A stretch of 64,000 bases of DNA, taken from assembly GCF_036013935.1 (NCBI RefSeq), contig NZ_CP107902.1, forward strand, positions 8,465,001-8,529,000. The letters run 5' to 3'. This document shows positions 8,640-16,457 of this stretch, piece after piece. Source of the DNA: Streptomyces sp. NBC_00461. GTDB lineage: Bacteria > Actinomycetota > Actinomycetes > Streptomycetales > Streptomycetaceae. Below the pieces are notes generated by a model, which saw nothing but the letters and a program-made list of their open reading frames with translations, did no database searches and was not told where the DNA came from. Position numbers and translations under genes: made by a program. The first letter of the stretch is position 1. Each line of letters starts with the position of its first letter.

Positions 8640-9216
8640 CCCCTTCCCCACCGCACTCAAGATCCTTGTGGCGGGCGGGTTCGGAGTAGGCAAGACGACC
8701 TTCGTGGGCGCGGTCAGCGAGATCGCGCCGCTCAGCACGGAGGAACTGCTCACCACGGTCAGCGCCGCGACCGACAGCCTCGAAGGGATCGAGAACAAGG
8801 TCGAGACGACGGTGGCCATGGACTTCGGCCGCATCACGCTCGATCCGGAACACGTGCTGTATCTGTTCGGCACGCCCGGGCAGGAGCGGTTCTGGTTCAT
8901 GTGGGACGAACTCTCCGAGGGCGCGCTCGGCGCCGTGATCCTCGCCGACACCCGGCGCCTGGAGGAGTGCTTCGCCGCTGTGGACTTCTTCGAGCAGCGG
9001 GGCCTCGGCTTCATCGTCGCGATCAACGAGTTCGACGGCTCCTACCGCTACGACCCCGAGGAGGTCCGTGCCGCCATAGACCTGCCCCCGGAGATTCCCG
9101 TCGTGCGCTGCGACGCCCGGATCTCCAGCTCCGGAGTCCAGACCCTGCTCACCCTCGTCCGGCATCTCATCGCCCACGCCCCCGCACACGCGCCGAGCCA
9201 CGGCGCCCACATGTGA
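8617..9216 (+). CDS. cvnD: Small GTPase-like protein CvnD
   Basis: The fourth conservon gene, encoding a 199-residue ATP/GTP-binding protein related to Ras-like and MglA GTPases. The P-loop is GGFGVGKTT at residues 20-28, the G3-like motif is FGTPGQERF and the G4-like position reads INEFDG rather than NKxD, as is usual for CvnD proteins. It would switch between nucleotide states and interact with the roadblock protein CvnB. A GAF gene follows after 60 bp and probably belongs to the same transcript. Confidence 0.9.
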   Translation: MDYDDSSDPFPTALKILVAGGFGVGKTTFVGAVSEIAPLSTEELLTTVSAATDSLEGIENKVETTVAMDFGRITLDPEHVLYLFGTPGQERFWFMWDELSEGALGAVILADTRRLEECFAAVDFFEQRGLGFIVAINEFDGSYRYDPEEVRAAIDLPPEIPVVRCDARISSSGVQTLLTLVRHLIAHAPAHAPSHGAHM

Positions 9217-9276
9217 TCCCCGCACACCGCCACGGAGCCCGTATATGCCCTGCGTCCACAGTGACGGAGCCCGCCC

Positions 9277-9858
9277 ATGACGTACGACCCGGCGCGCCCG
9301 GCCGGTCGTCTGCTGCTCACCCCCGAGGACAAGGAGGCCCCCGCCCGGGCCCGGCGCCTGAGCCGACTGGGCCTGGGAGAACACCCCGACCCCGCCCTCG
9401 ACGCCTACGCGGACCACCTCGCCGAGCTCACCGGGGCGCCGTACGCCATGGTCAACTTCATCGACGAGAACCGGCAGTTCTTCGCGGGCCTGCACCTTTC
9501 GAACGTGGCGCGCCCCGTGGTGAAGCCCGATGGCACCACCCCTGTCCTGGGCCGTGAGTTGGCCCGCGACCACGGCTTCTGCCCGCATGTGGTCGTGCGG
9601 CGCAAGGCCCTGGTCCTGGAGGACGTCTGCGACTACCCGCGGTTCGCGGGCAATCCGGTCGTCGACGAGTTCGGCATCCGCTCCTATCTGGGCGCGCCGC
9701 TGATCGACAGCACGGGGATGGTGCTCGGCACCGTGTGCGTCGTCGACATCGAGCCGCGGCCCTGGGGGAAGCCCGGCCTGGAGACCATCAAGGCGTCGGC
9801 GGCGGATCTGGTGGCCCGCCTGGAGCGCAGGGAGGCGGACGGGCTCCCGCTGCTCTGA
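9277..9858 (+). CDS. GAF-domain protein linked to the conservon
   Basis: A 193-residue protein made of one GAF domain, a fold that binds small molecules such as cyclic nucleotides, haem or redox cofactors. The stretch FIDENRQFFAGLHL and the later YLGAPLIDSTGMVLGTVCVV are typical of GAF proteins that sit beside phosphorelays. It follows cvnD by 60 bp on the same strand with no terminator between. Some conservons carry a P450 in this place; here a sensor-like GAF takes it. Inference: it feeds a signal to, or receives one from, the conservon complex. Confidence 0.85.
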   Translation: MTYDPARPAGRLLLTPEDKEAPARARRLSRLGLGEHPDPALDAYADHLAELTGAPYAMVNFIDENRQFFAGLHLSNVARPVVKPDGTTPVLGRELARDHGFCPHVVVRRKALVLEDVCDYPRFAGNPVVDEFGIRSYLGAPLIDSTGMVLGTVCVVDIEPRPWGKPGLETIKASAADLVARLERREADGLPLL

Positions 9859-9875
9859 CGGGCAGCCGCCGCTTG

Positions 9876-9906
9876 CTAGCCGACCGGTCTAGTACTTACG
9901 TACACT
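9876..9906 (+). promoter_or_regulatory. Palindromic operator and leaderless promoter of the TetR gene at 9913
   Basis: CTAGCCGACCGGTCTAG at 9876-9892 carries the 8-bp palindrome GACCGGTC. A TACACT hexamer at 9901-9906 ends six nt before the GTG start, so the mRNA is probably leaderless and the palindrome would lie around the -35 and spacer. The left half TAGnCGACCGGTC recurs before the SDR gene at 13903, which suggests one TetR protein binds both. Confidence 0.6.
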
Positions 9907-9912
9907 TGCCGT

Positions 9913-10512
9913 GTGGGACGCACCAGTGACGCCAGGCAGAAGATCCTCGGTGCCGCGCGCTCGCTCATCGAGGGGCGCGGCTACACGGGCCTGGGCGTAG
10001 CCGAGATCTGCAAGGCGGCCGGCGTGCCGAAGGGCAGCTTCTACTACTTCTTCGAGTCGAAGGAGGCCCTGGCGCTCACCGTCGTCGACGAGCACTGGGC
10101 CGCCCAGCAGCGCGACTGGGCCCGCGTCCTGGGCGGCGACGCGCAGCCGCTGCAGCGGCTGCGCACGCTCTTCGAGGAGACCGAGGCCGGCCAGCGCGCC
10201 GGTCAGCAGGGCTGCGGCACCGTCTCGGGCTGTCTGTTCGGGAATCTCACCCTGGAGCTGAGCAACCAGACCGAGGCCGTCCGCGGGAGACTGCAGGAGA
10301 TCTTCGACGCGCAGGTCGACATGGTCGAAGCGGTGATCGCCGAGGCCCGGGAGCGCGGCGAGGTCACCGTGGCCGACCCGCGGGAGTCGGCCCGGGCGGT
10401 GGTGGCCCAGCTGGAGGGCCAGGTGATGTTCGCCAAGCTCTACAACAGCACCGGCCGGCTGAGTCCCCTGTGGGACAACTGCCGGGCTCTGCTCGGGGCC
10501 ACGGTCTCCTAG
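9913..10512 (+). CDS. TetR/AcrR-family transcriptional regulator
   Basis: A 199-residue TetR repressor. The helix-turn-helix spans about residues 25-45 with VAEICKAAGVPKGSFYYFF, the classic TetR signature. The C-terminal domain contains GCLFGNLTLELS, a stretch typical of the AcrR/NemR-like subgroup that often controls reductases or detoxification genes. It starts at a GTG with no Shine-Dalgarno and a TACACT -10 box six nt upstream. Its stop overlaps the stop of the convergent GPP34 gene. The shared operator motif points to autoregulation and control of the SDR gene at 13903. Confidence 0.88.
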   Translation: MGRTSDARQKILGAARSLIEGRGYTGLGVAEICKAAGVPKGSFYYFFESKEALALTVVDEHWAAQQRDWARVLGGDAQPLQRLRTLFEETEAGQRAGQQGCGTVSGCLFGNLTLELSNQTEAVRGRLQEIFDAQVDMVEAVIAEARERGEVTVADPRESARAVVAQLEGQVMFAKLYNSTGRLSPLWDNCRALLGATVS

Positions 10513-11114
10513 TAACCGCGCCAGACGTTGTCGAAGGCGGCATCCTCGATCTGCCGCCGCTGGCGTACGGCTTCCAGCTCCATCACCGCGTCGCCGACGG
10601 CGGCCAGTACGGTCGTGACCGCGTCACCGGCCAGTTCGGCAGCGTCCTCGGCCGGGTCGTCGTGGATCCCGGCGGTGGCGGCCAGGGCGGAGAGAACCGG
10701 TTCGCCCGCCGCCCAGCGCTCCTCGGCCCGGCGCCGGGCCGGAGAGTCGACCAGCTCGGTCCGCGCGGTGCGCAGAGGGATGCGGCGGCCACGTGCCCGG
10801 GCCGTCACCCCGATCCGCTCCAGGTCGTCGACATAGGCCGAGGACAGTCCGCGGCCCCGCCGCCAGAGCCAGTCCTCGACCGACTCGTAAGGCTCCTGCC
10901 GTACGAGCGAGGCGGCGGCCTCGTCCAACAGGCGGTCGCCCGTGGGCGACTGGGCGCTGGGCAGGATGCGGTCGTCCTCCAGCGCGAGCGCCAGCGCCTC
11001 GATGAGGTCGAGCATCTCGGCTCCGGCGAGCGCGAGCGACAGGTCGCCCTGTTCCACCGGACGGCTGGGCGCCACGTCCAGGGCGACGATCGCGAGGTCC
11101 CGTGCGGTGTTCAT
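10509..11114 (-). CDS. GPP34 (GOLPH3/Vps74-like) family protein
   Basis: A 201-residue protein of the GPP34 family, related to eukaryotic GOLPH3 phosphoinositide-binding proteins. The N-terminal part has the recognisable ALAGAEMLDLIEALAL helix and ends of helices rich in Ala, Leu and Arg. Actinobacteria carry many paralogues of unknown function. The ATG at 11114 is preceded by GGAG at seven nt. It lies just behind the MFS gene (gap of 13 nt), so it is likely the last gene of that operon. Its own stop overlaps the TetR stop by convergent transcription. Confidence 0.75.
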   Translation of the reverse strand: MNTARDLAIVALDVAPSRPVEQGDLSLALAGAEMLDLIEALALALEDDRILPSAQSPTGDRLLDEAAASLVRQEPYESVEDWLWRRGRGLSSAYVDDLERIGVTARARGRRIPLRTARTELVDSPARRRAEERWAAGEPVLSALAATAGIHDDPAEDAAELAGDAVTTVLAAVGDAVMELEAVRQRRQIEDAAFDNVWRGY

Positions 11115-11127
11115 GAGCGGCTCCACG

Positions 11128-12372
11128 TCAGTTGGCCGAGTGCGGGGCGAGCGTGTCGGCGCCGGCCTCTGCGGACCGGGTGTTCTCCGCCGATTCTCGC
11201 TGCTGCTGCGGTGCTGTGTGTCGTACTACGACCATGTGGTGCGGGAAGCCGATCCGCAGCACGGCGGCGGCCGCCGCCGCGGCGAGAACGACGAGGGCGG
11301 CCAGCAGCAGGGCCTGATGGTAGCCGTGGTGCAGCAGCGGGGCGACGGCCAGGGGGCCCAGGATCTGCCCGACGGAGTATCCGGCGGTCAGCAATGCGAC
11401 CGAGCGAGGGAAGCGCAGGTGGGCCCCGGTGGCCAGGGCGATGGTGCTGACGCCGATGAAGGTGGCGCCGAAGAGGACCGCCGAGACGAGCGCGGCGGCC
11501 GGTGTGCCGATCAGGGCGGGCAGGCCGATGCCGACCGCCTGGACCACGAGCGCGGCGAACAGCAGACCGGGGCGGGACCAGCGGCGCCCGAGCCGGGCCC
11601 ACAGCGCCGCCGACGGTGCGGCGGCAAGCCCCACCAGTACCCAGGCGCCGCTGCCGACCCAGCCGGGGGAGCCCTGCCCGATCGCCGAGACCAGGAAGGT
11701 CCCGGCGACGATGTAGCCGACGCCCTCCAGGGTGTAGCTCACGAACAGCGCACCGAACCAGCGGTGCGTGCGCGCTGCCGTGGCCCCCGATGCCGGGGCG
11801 GCCGCCGGTACCACGGCTTCCGGCCACAGGTTCCACGAGCCGGCCGTGAGCAGCGCGGCGAGTGCGGCCGACGCCCACCAGGCGGTCCGCCAGTCGGCCA
11901 CGGACCGCAGGACCAGCACCAGCAGGCCGGACAGCGCGATGCCGACGCCCACACCGCCGAACGCCCAGCCGGACAGGTGCGGCGGATGTTCCCGCAGATG
12001 GTGCAGGAGGGACCCGGCCGCGACGACGAACACCAGGGCGCTCGCCACCCCGGCCACCAGCCGCAGCAGGCCCCACACCGCCGTGCTGTGGGTGAGCGGC
12101 ATCGCGGCGAGAGTCGCGGTCAGCAGGAGCAGCGAGCAGCGCAGCACGGCGCGGGACCGCACCAGCGCGGGGAGCAGGATGCCCGCGACCGCTCCGATGA
12201 GATAGCCGACGTAGTTGGCGGTGGCCAGGTGCGCGCCTGCGCCGGCGGACAGACCCGCCTGGGCGTGCATCAGAGGCAGGATCGGGGTGTAGACGAAGCG
12301 GCCGACGCCCATGCCCGCCGCGAGCGCAGCCGCGGCCTGGGCGACGTGGGCCCAGGGGGAGGGGGCACTCAT
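11128..12372 (-). CDS. YbfB/YjiJ-like MFS transporter
   Basis: A 414-residue permease of the major facilitator superfamily with about twelve hydrophobic segments. The first loop reads GMGVGRFVYTPILPLM, the hallmark of the YbfB/YjiJ subgroup. The C-terminal tail after residue 380 is polar. The substrate is unknown. Its start codon overlaps the stop of the muconolactone-isomerase-like gene (ATGA), so both are translated together; a role in moving an aromatic-derived compound is a plausible inference from that neighbour. Confidence 0.85.
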   Translation of the reverse strand: MSAPSPWAHVAQAAAALAAGMGVGRFVYTPILPLMHAQAGLSAGAGAHLATANYVGYLIGAVAGILLPALVRSRAVLRCSLLLLTATLAAMPLTHSTAVWGLLRLVAGVASALVFVVAAGSLLHHLREHPPHLSGWAFGGVGVGIALSGLLVLVLRSVADWRTAWWASAALAALLTAGSWNLWPEAVVPAAAPASGATAARTHRWFGALFVSYTLEGVGYIVAGTFLVSAIGQGSPGWVGSGAWVLVGLAAAPSAALWARLGRRWSRPGLLFAALVVQAVGIGLPALIGTPAAALVSAVLFGATFIGVSTIALATGAHLRFPRSVALLTAGYSVGQILGPLAVAPLLHHGYHQALLLAALVVLAAAAAAAVLRIGFPHHMVVVRHTAPQQQRESAENTRSAEAGADTLAPHSAN

Positions 12373-12671
12373 CGCGTGCCGTCGACCCGCCCCGGGTCGT
12401 TGGGGTGGGATTCGAGCGGGGTGACGGCGACGGTCATCCACGGGCGCAGCGGCAGCGTGCCGAGCACCTTCTCGTGCAGCTCCGCCTCGTCGGCGGCGCG
12501 CCACACGCCGATGCTGCGCAACTCGCCCACGGGGCGCCACAGTCGGGCCAGATGGCCCGTGGCGGCCAGCTCCTTCGCACGGACGGCTTCGGCGGCGCGG
12601 CGCCGGTCGGCCTCGTCCTGACCGGTGCCCTCGGGAATGGTGGTGGTGATCTCGACCAGGAACTCTCGCAT
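12369..12671 (-). CDS. Muconolactone delta-isomerase-like protein
   Basis: A 100-residue protein of the muconolactone isomerase family, small decameric enzymes that shift a double bond in the catechol branch of the beta-ketoadipate pathway. It begins MREFLVEITTTIPEG and shows LWRPVGELRSIGVWRAADEA and LPLRPWMTVAVTPL, all typical of the fold. GGAGAG precedes the ATG at 12671. No other catechol-pathway gene is near, so a related isomerase or a non-enzymatic relative is possible. It leads the operon with the MFS and GPP34 genes and diverges from a LysR gene. Confidence 0.75.
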   Translation of the reverse strand: MREFLVEITTTIPEGTGQDEADRRRAAEAVRAKELAATGHLARLWRPVGELRSIGVWRAADEAELHEKVLGTLPLRPWMTVAVTPLESHPNDPGRVDGTR

Positions 12672-12803
12672 GATCTCTCTCCGTTGCTCCGTCACTCAGA
12701 GGCTCAGTGGCTCAGTCCTCAGTGGCATTCGGAAGTCCGCCGCGACCCTCATCGTGCGCCCGTCACCAGCATCGATGCCACGACCGGCTTCCTCGCTGCT
12801 GAT

Positions 12804-12819
12804 AGGCGCAGCCTCCCAG
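12804..12819. promoter_or_regulatory. Candidate LysR binding site, inverted copy of the site at 13775
   Basis: AGGCGCAGCCTCCCAG lies between the divergent muconolactone-isomerase and LysR genes. Its exact reverse complement occurs at 13775-13790, just after the LysR gene and before the SDR gene. A 16-bp match flanking a regulator in this way is what would be expected if LysR binds at its own promoter and at that of the SDR gene. Confidence 0.55.
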
Positions 12820-12829
12820 CGCGCGTAGC

Positions 12830-13768
12830 ATGACGCGCGTGGAACTGCGCCAGCTGCGGTATTTCGTCGCGGTCGCCGAGGAACTGAACTTCGGCCGGGC
12901 CGCCGAGCGGCTGCTCATCGCGGGCCCCTCGCTCTCCCAGCAGATCAAGGCGCTCGAACGGGACCTGGGGGTACGGCTGTTCGACCGGGATCGCCGCTCG
13001 GTGTCCCTCACCCCGGCCGGAGCCGCCCTGCTCCCGCCCACCCGCGCCCTGCTGGACCGGGCCGACGACCTCAAGCGCCGGGCGGGCCGACTCTCGGGCT
13101 CCGAGTCCGTACGGCTCGGTTACGTCAACTGGCTTCCTCCGGACTTGACTTCGCGCACGGCCGCGGTGGCACGGGTGCATGTCGACGCATGGGTCGCCCC
13201 CTCGCACACCCAGGTCGCCCGGGTCGCTGACGGCAGCCTGGATCTCGCCGTGTGCTGGGTGCGCACCGAGGACCTGGAACGGCTCGGGCTGCGCGCCCGC
13301 CTCCTCGGCGCCGACCGGCTCTACGCCGTGGCCAAGGGCGGCGACAGCAGTGACGTACCGGATGTGGCGGCCCGGGACAGCGACGTCCTGATCGACGACG
13401 ACGTCACCTCCTGGGCGTCCTGGAACGGGTACGCAGAGGAGCTGGCGCAGGTCACCGGGGCCCGTACGGTACGCATCTCCGACGGGGCGATCACCGGCCC
13501 CGCCTTCTTCGACCACGTCCGCCGCTGCCACCGCCCGGTCCTCAACTCGCCCAAGGGGCAGACCACTCCGCTCCCGCCCGACCTGGTCCGCCGCGAGATC
13601 GTCGCGCCGAAGGTCTACTGGACCTGGTCCCTGGTGTGGCGCGAGAGCGAGGACAGGGCGGGGGTCCTCGCCGCCGTGGACGCCCTTTGCGACGGGGTGG
13701 GAGACCTCGGGATCCACGCCCCGGACGCCTGGCTGCCCGCCGACGATCCGTACGCGATCCCGGGCTGA
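12830..13768 (+). CDS. LysR-family transcriptional regulator
   Basis: A 312-residue LysR regulator. The N-terminal winged helix-turn-helix is standard, with ELRQLRYFVAVAEELNFGRA and GPSLSQQIKALERDLGVRLF. The effector domain occupies residues 90-300 and is somewhat divergent, being rich in Asp near residues 170-190. It starts at an ATG at 12830 with no clear Shine-Dalgarno. It is divergent from the isomerase/MFS/GPP34 operon and upstream of the SDR gene, and a 16-bp motif lies at both ends of the gene, so it likely controls both neighbours. Confidence 0.88.
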   Translation: MTRVELRQLRYFVAVAEELNFGRAAERLLIAGPSLSQQIKALERDLGVRLFDRDRRSVSLTPAGAALLPPTRALLDRADDLKRRAGRLSGSESVRLGYVNWLPPDLTSRTAAVARVHVDAWVAPSHTQVARVADGSLDLAVCWVRTEDLERLGLRARLLGADRLYAVAKGGDSSDVPDVAARDSDVLIDDDVTSWASWNGYAEELAQVTGARTVRISDGAITGPAFFDHVRRCHRPVLNSPKGQTTPLPPDLVRREIVAPKVYWTWSLVWRESEDRAGVLAAVDALCDGVGDLGIHAPDAWLPADDPYAIPG

Positions 13769-13774
13769 CCTGTA

Positions 13775-13793
13775 CTGGGAGGCTGCGCCTCCC
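13775..13793. promoter_or_regulatory. Palindrome after LysR and before the SDR gene
   Basis: GGGAGGC-TGC-GCCTCCC at 13777-13793 is a perfect 7+3+7 inverted repeat. It lies just after the LysR stop, could form a short hairpin, and lacks a T-run. Bases 13775-13790 are the exact reverse complement of 12804-12819, which favours an operator over a terminator. Confidence 0.55.
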
Positions 13794-13847
13794 GCACAGA
13801 AGGAAACCGATCCTTCCGCCTCCGGTCCGCCCGACCTACCTTCCGAA

Positions 13848-13865
13848 TAGTCGACCGGTCGTCTA
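13848..13865. promoter_or_regulatory. TetR-type operator before the SDR gene
   Basis: TAG-T-CGACCGGTCG-T-CTA is palindromic apart from one T on each side of the centre. It lies about 40 bp before the SDR start and shares TAGnCGACCGGTC with the site before the TetR gene at 9913. This is the sequence basis for linking that TetR to the SDR gene. Confidence 0.6.
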
Positions 13866-13902
13866 GTCGGTCCTCCACCGATTCATCGAGGAGAAGGTCA
13901 CC

Positions 13903-14619
13903 ATGAACGAGGCCACCATGAGCAAGGTCGCGATCATCACCGGCGCGTCGCAGGGCATCGGCGCCGCCCTCGTCGAGGGCTACCGCAAGCTCGGCCACGC
14001 CGTCGTCGCCACGTCACGCACCATCGCCCCCGTCGACGACGCCGGCGTCCTCACCGTGCAGGGCGACATCGCCGACCCGGCGACCGCCGAGCGGGTCGTC
14101 GCGGCCGCCGTCGAGCGGTTCGGCCGTATCGACACCGTGGTCAACAACGCGGGCATCTTCGTCGCGAAGCCCTTCACCGACTACACGGCCGAGGATTTCG
14201 CCGCCGTGACCGGCATCAATGTCACCGGCTTCTTCCACCTCACCCAGCGGGCCCTGCCGCACCTGCTCGCCCAGGGCGGCGGTCACGTCGTCAACGTCAC
14301 CACCAGCCTGGTCGACAACGCGGACGCCAACGTGCCTTCCGTGCTTGCCTCGTTGACCAAGGGCGGTCTGCAGTCCGCCACCAAGTCCCTCGCCATCGAG
14401 TACGCCACCCGCGGCGTGCGCGTCAACGCCGTGTCGCCCGGCACCATCAAGACGCCCATGCACCCGGAGGAGAGCCACGAGTTCCTTGCCGCCCTGCATC
14501 CGATGGGCCGGATGGGCGAAGTGGGCGACATCGTCGACGCCGTGCTCTACCTGGAGACGGCCCCGTTCGTCACCGGAGAGATCCTGCACGTCGACGGCGG
14601 TATGAGCGCCGGACACTGA
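13903..14619 (+). CDS. SDR-family oxidoreductase lacking the catalytic tyrosine
   Basis: A 238-residue short-chain dehydrogenase/reductase. The cofactor motif ITGASQGIGAAL is near residue 12, NNAG is present, and the serine of the active site appears in NVTTS. Where the family has YxxxK, this protein reads LASLTKGGL: the lysine is kept but the tyrosine position is alanine. The C-terminal GEILHVDGGMSAGH is normal. Such Tyr-less SDRs form a known subgroup; whether they catalyse ordinary redox chemistry is uncertain. Two candidate operators lie upstream, and a SnoaL-like gene follows 34 bp later in the same operon. Confidence 0.85.
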   Translation: MNEATMSKVAIITGASQGIGAALVEGYRKLGHAVVATSRTIAPVDDAGVLTVQGDIADPATAERVVAAAVERFGRIDTVVNNAGIFVAKPFTDYTAEDFAAVTGINVTGFFHLTQRALPHLLAQGGGHVVNVTTSLVDNADANVPSVLASLTKGGLQSATKSLAIEYATRGVRVNAVSPGTIKTPMHPEESHEFLAALHPMGRMGEVGDIVDAVLYLETAPFVTGEILHVDGGMSAGH

Positions 14620-14653
14620 AGCACTCGACATCACTTGAGGAGAGAAACCCGCG

Positions 14654-15025
14654 ATGAGCACCGCGACGGACAACGAGACGATCCTGCGTGACGTCCTCGA
14701 CCGGTGGAAGTCGGCCGTCGACGCGCACGACCCGCAGCGGGTCGCGTCCGCCTTCACCGAGGACGCCATCTTCCAGGGCCTGCACCCCTACAGCGTCGGA
14801 CGGCACGGCGTCGCCGAGTACTACGACTCCCAGCCGCTGGGCATGAAAGCGGCGTACCGCGTTCTCGAAACGCGACGGCTCGCGGACGACCTGGTACTCG
14901 GCTACCTGGACGTCGACTTCTCGTTCACCGACCGGCCCACGCTCCCCGTCAAGCTCGCCGTCCTGGTGAAACGAGGCGACGAGGGCTGGGCGATCCTCCA
15001 CTACCAGGTGTCCCGCCTGGACTAG
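14654..15025 (+). CDS. SnoaL/NTF2-like protein
   Basis: A 123-residue protein with the NTF2-like cone fold, of the SgcJ/SnoaL type. It opens ETILRDVLDRWKSAVDAHD and continues with VASAFTEDAIFQGLHPYSVG, typical of these small cyclases, isomerases or ligand-binding proteins. GAGG lies ahead of the ATG. It directly follows the Tyr-less SDR gene and is probably co-transcribed, so the two may act on one substrate. The reaction is not evident. Confidence 0.8.
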   Translation: MSTATDNETILRDVLDRWKSAVDAHDPQRVASAFTEDAIFQGLHPYSVGRHGVAEYYDSQPLGMKAAYRVLETRRLADDLVLGYLDVDFSFTDRPTLPVKLAVLVKRGDEGWAILHYQVSRLD

Positions 15026-15040
15026 CCGTCCGGCCGTCCG

Positions 15041-15262
15041 GACCGAGGCGCCGGGCACGGCGGTGCGGATCCGCTGATCGGCGACGAGTTCCTGCCGTCC
15101 GTACGGGAGGGAGGGCGCACCGACACCTCGCCCGTGGCCGCACGGAAGGCGGTGGCGGCCGGGTTCGGGGCGACCGAGTCGCTGCGTGCCGGCGGTGTCG
15201 TACGGGAAGTGCCGTCGCTGGACCCGCAGCCGGACGCCTGCTTCGAGCGCGGGCAGGTGTGA
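15041..15262 (+). pseudogene. C-terminal remnant of a Gfo/Idh/MocA-type oxidoreductase
   Basis: Between the SnoaL-like gene and tdh an open frame with good coding character but no plausible start ends in TGA at 15260-15262. It reads GHGGADPLIGDEFL and then VREGGRTDTSPVAARKAVAA, which matches the usual C-terminal end of Gfo/Idh/MocA sugar or inositol dehydrogenases. The NAD-binding N-terminal part is absent, so about 70 residues of a lost gene remain. No flanking insertion element is visible. Family assignment is by pattern recognition only. Confidence 0.55.
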
Positions 15263-15348
15263 AGCGGAGCTGCGGCGCGGCTTAAGAAATCCTCGATGGA
15301 CCCCGGGCGGTGCCGTACGGCAGATTGCTGGGTGATTCCACCCCCCTC

Positions 15349-15385
15349 CCCGGATGCGGACCGCTTCGGCGTGCCCGCATCCGGG
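15349..15385 (+). promoter_or_regulatory. Hairpin in the tdh leader
   Basis: CCCGGATGCGG and CCGCATCCGGG form a perfect 11-bp stem around a 15-nt loop. It ends about ten nt before the GGAG of tdh, too far from any upstream gene to be its terminator and without a T-run. It may control translation or mRNA stability of tdh-kbl, or be an operator. Confidence 0.45.
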
Positions 15386-15409
15386 ACCTCACGCACAGGA
15401 GCCGTAGCG

Positions 15410-16438
15410 TTGAAGGCGCTGGTCAAGGAGAAGGCGGAGCCCGGGCTGTGGCTCGCGGACGTCCCGGAGCCCGCCGTCGGACCCGGCGACGTGCTGATCA
15501 AGGTGCTGCGCACCGGCATCTGCGGCACCGACCTGCACATCCGCGCCTGGGACGGCTGGGCGCAGCAGTCGATCCGCACCCCGCTCGTCGTGGGGCACGA
15601 GTTCGTCGGTGAGGTCGTGGAGACCGGGCGCGATGTCGCGGACATCGCCGTCGGCGACCGGGTCAGCGGCGAGGGCCATCTGGTGTGCGGCAAGTGCCGC
15701 AACTGCCTCGCCGGGCGGCGGCACCTGTGCCGGGCCACGGTCGGGCTCGGCGTGGGACGGGACGGTGCCTTCGCCGAGTACGTCGCCCTGCCCGCCGCCA
15801 ATGTGTGGGTGCACCGCAGTCCGGTGGACCTCGACGTCGCGGCGATCTTCGACCCGTTCGGGAACGCCGTGCACACGGCGCTCTCCTTCCCGCTGGTCGG
15901 CGAGGACGTCCTGATCACCGGCGCCGGGCCGATCGGCCTCATGGCCGCCGCCGTCGCCCGGCACGCGGGCGCCCGCAACGTCGTCGTCACCGACGTCAGC
16001 GAGGAGCGGCTGGAGCTGGCCCGCAAGATCGGCGTGAGCCTCGCGCTGAACGTGTCCCAGGCCGAAATCGCCGACGGACAGCGGGAGTTGGGCCTGCGGG
16101 AGGGCTTCGACATCGGCCTGGAGATGTCCGGCCGCCCCGAGGCCATGCGCGACATGATCGCCAACATGACGCACGGCGGCCGGATCGCCATGCTCGGCCT
16201 GCCCGCCCAGGAGTTCCCGGTCGACTGGGCCCGGATCGTCACCTCGATGATCACCATCAAGGGCATCTACGGCCGCGAGATGTTCGAGACCTGGTACGCG
16301 ATGTCGGTGCTCCTGGAAGGCGGCCTCGACCTGTCGCCCGTGATCACCGGCCGGTACGGATACCGCGACTTCGAGGCGGCGTTCGCCGACGCGGCGAGCG
16401 GCCGCGGCGGCAAGGTCATCCTCGACTGGACCCTCTGA
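15410..16438 (+). CDS. tdh: L-threonine 3-dehydrogenase
   Basis: A zinc-containing alcohol dehydrogenase of 342 residues that oxidises L-threonine to 2-amino-3-ketobutyrate with NAD. The catalytic zinc site is [10 protein letters not shown] with GHEFVGEV, and the structural zinc loop has four cysteines in [15 protein letters not shown]. The NAD-binding motif [12 protein letters not shown] is near residue 165. A TTG start at 15410 with GGAG upstream gives the length of E. coli Tdh. The next gene, 20 bp on, is kbl, which completes the two-step route from threonine to glycine and acetyl-CoA. A hairpin lies in its leader. Confidence 0.93.
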   Translation: MKALVKEKAEPGLWLADVPEPAVGPGDVLIKVLRTGICGTDLHIRAWDGWAQQSIRTPLVVGHEFVGEVVETGRDVADIAVGDRVSGEGHLVCGKCRNCLAGRRHLCRATVGLGVGRDGAFAEYVALPAANVWVHRSPVDLDVAAIFDPFGNAVHTALSFPLVGEDVLITGAGPIGLMAAAVARHAGARNVVVTDVSEERLELARKIGVSLALNVSQAEIADGQRELGLREGFDIGLEMSGRPEAMRDMIANMTHGGRIAMLGLPAQEFPVDWARIVTSMITIKGIYGREMFETWYAMSVLLEGGLDLSPVITGRYGYRDFEAAFADAASGRGGKVILDWTL

Positions 16439-16457
16439 CCTCCACAAGGGATTGATG

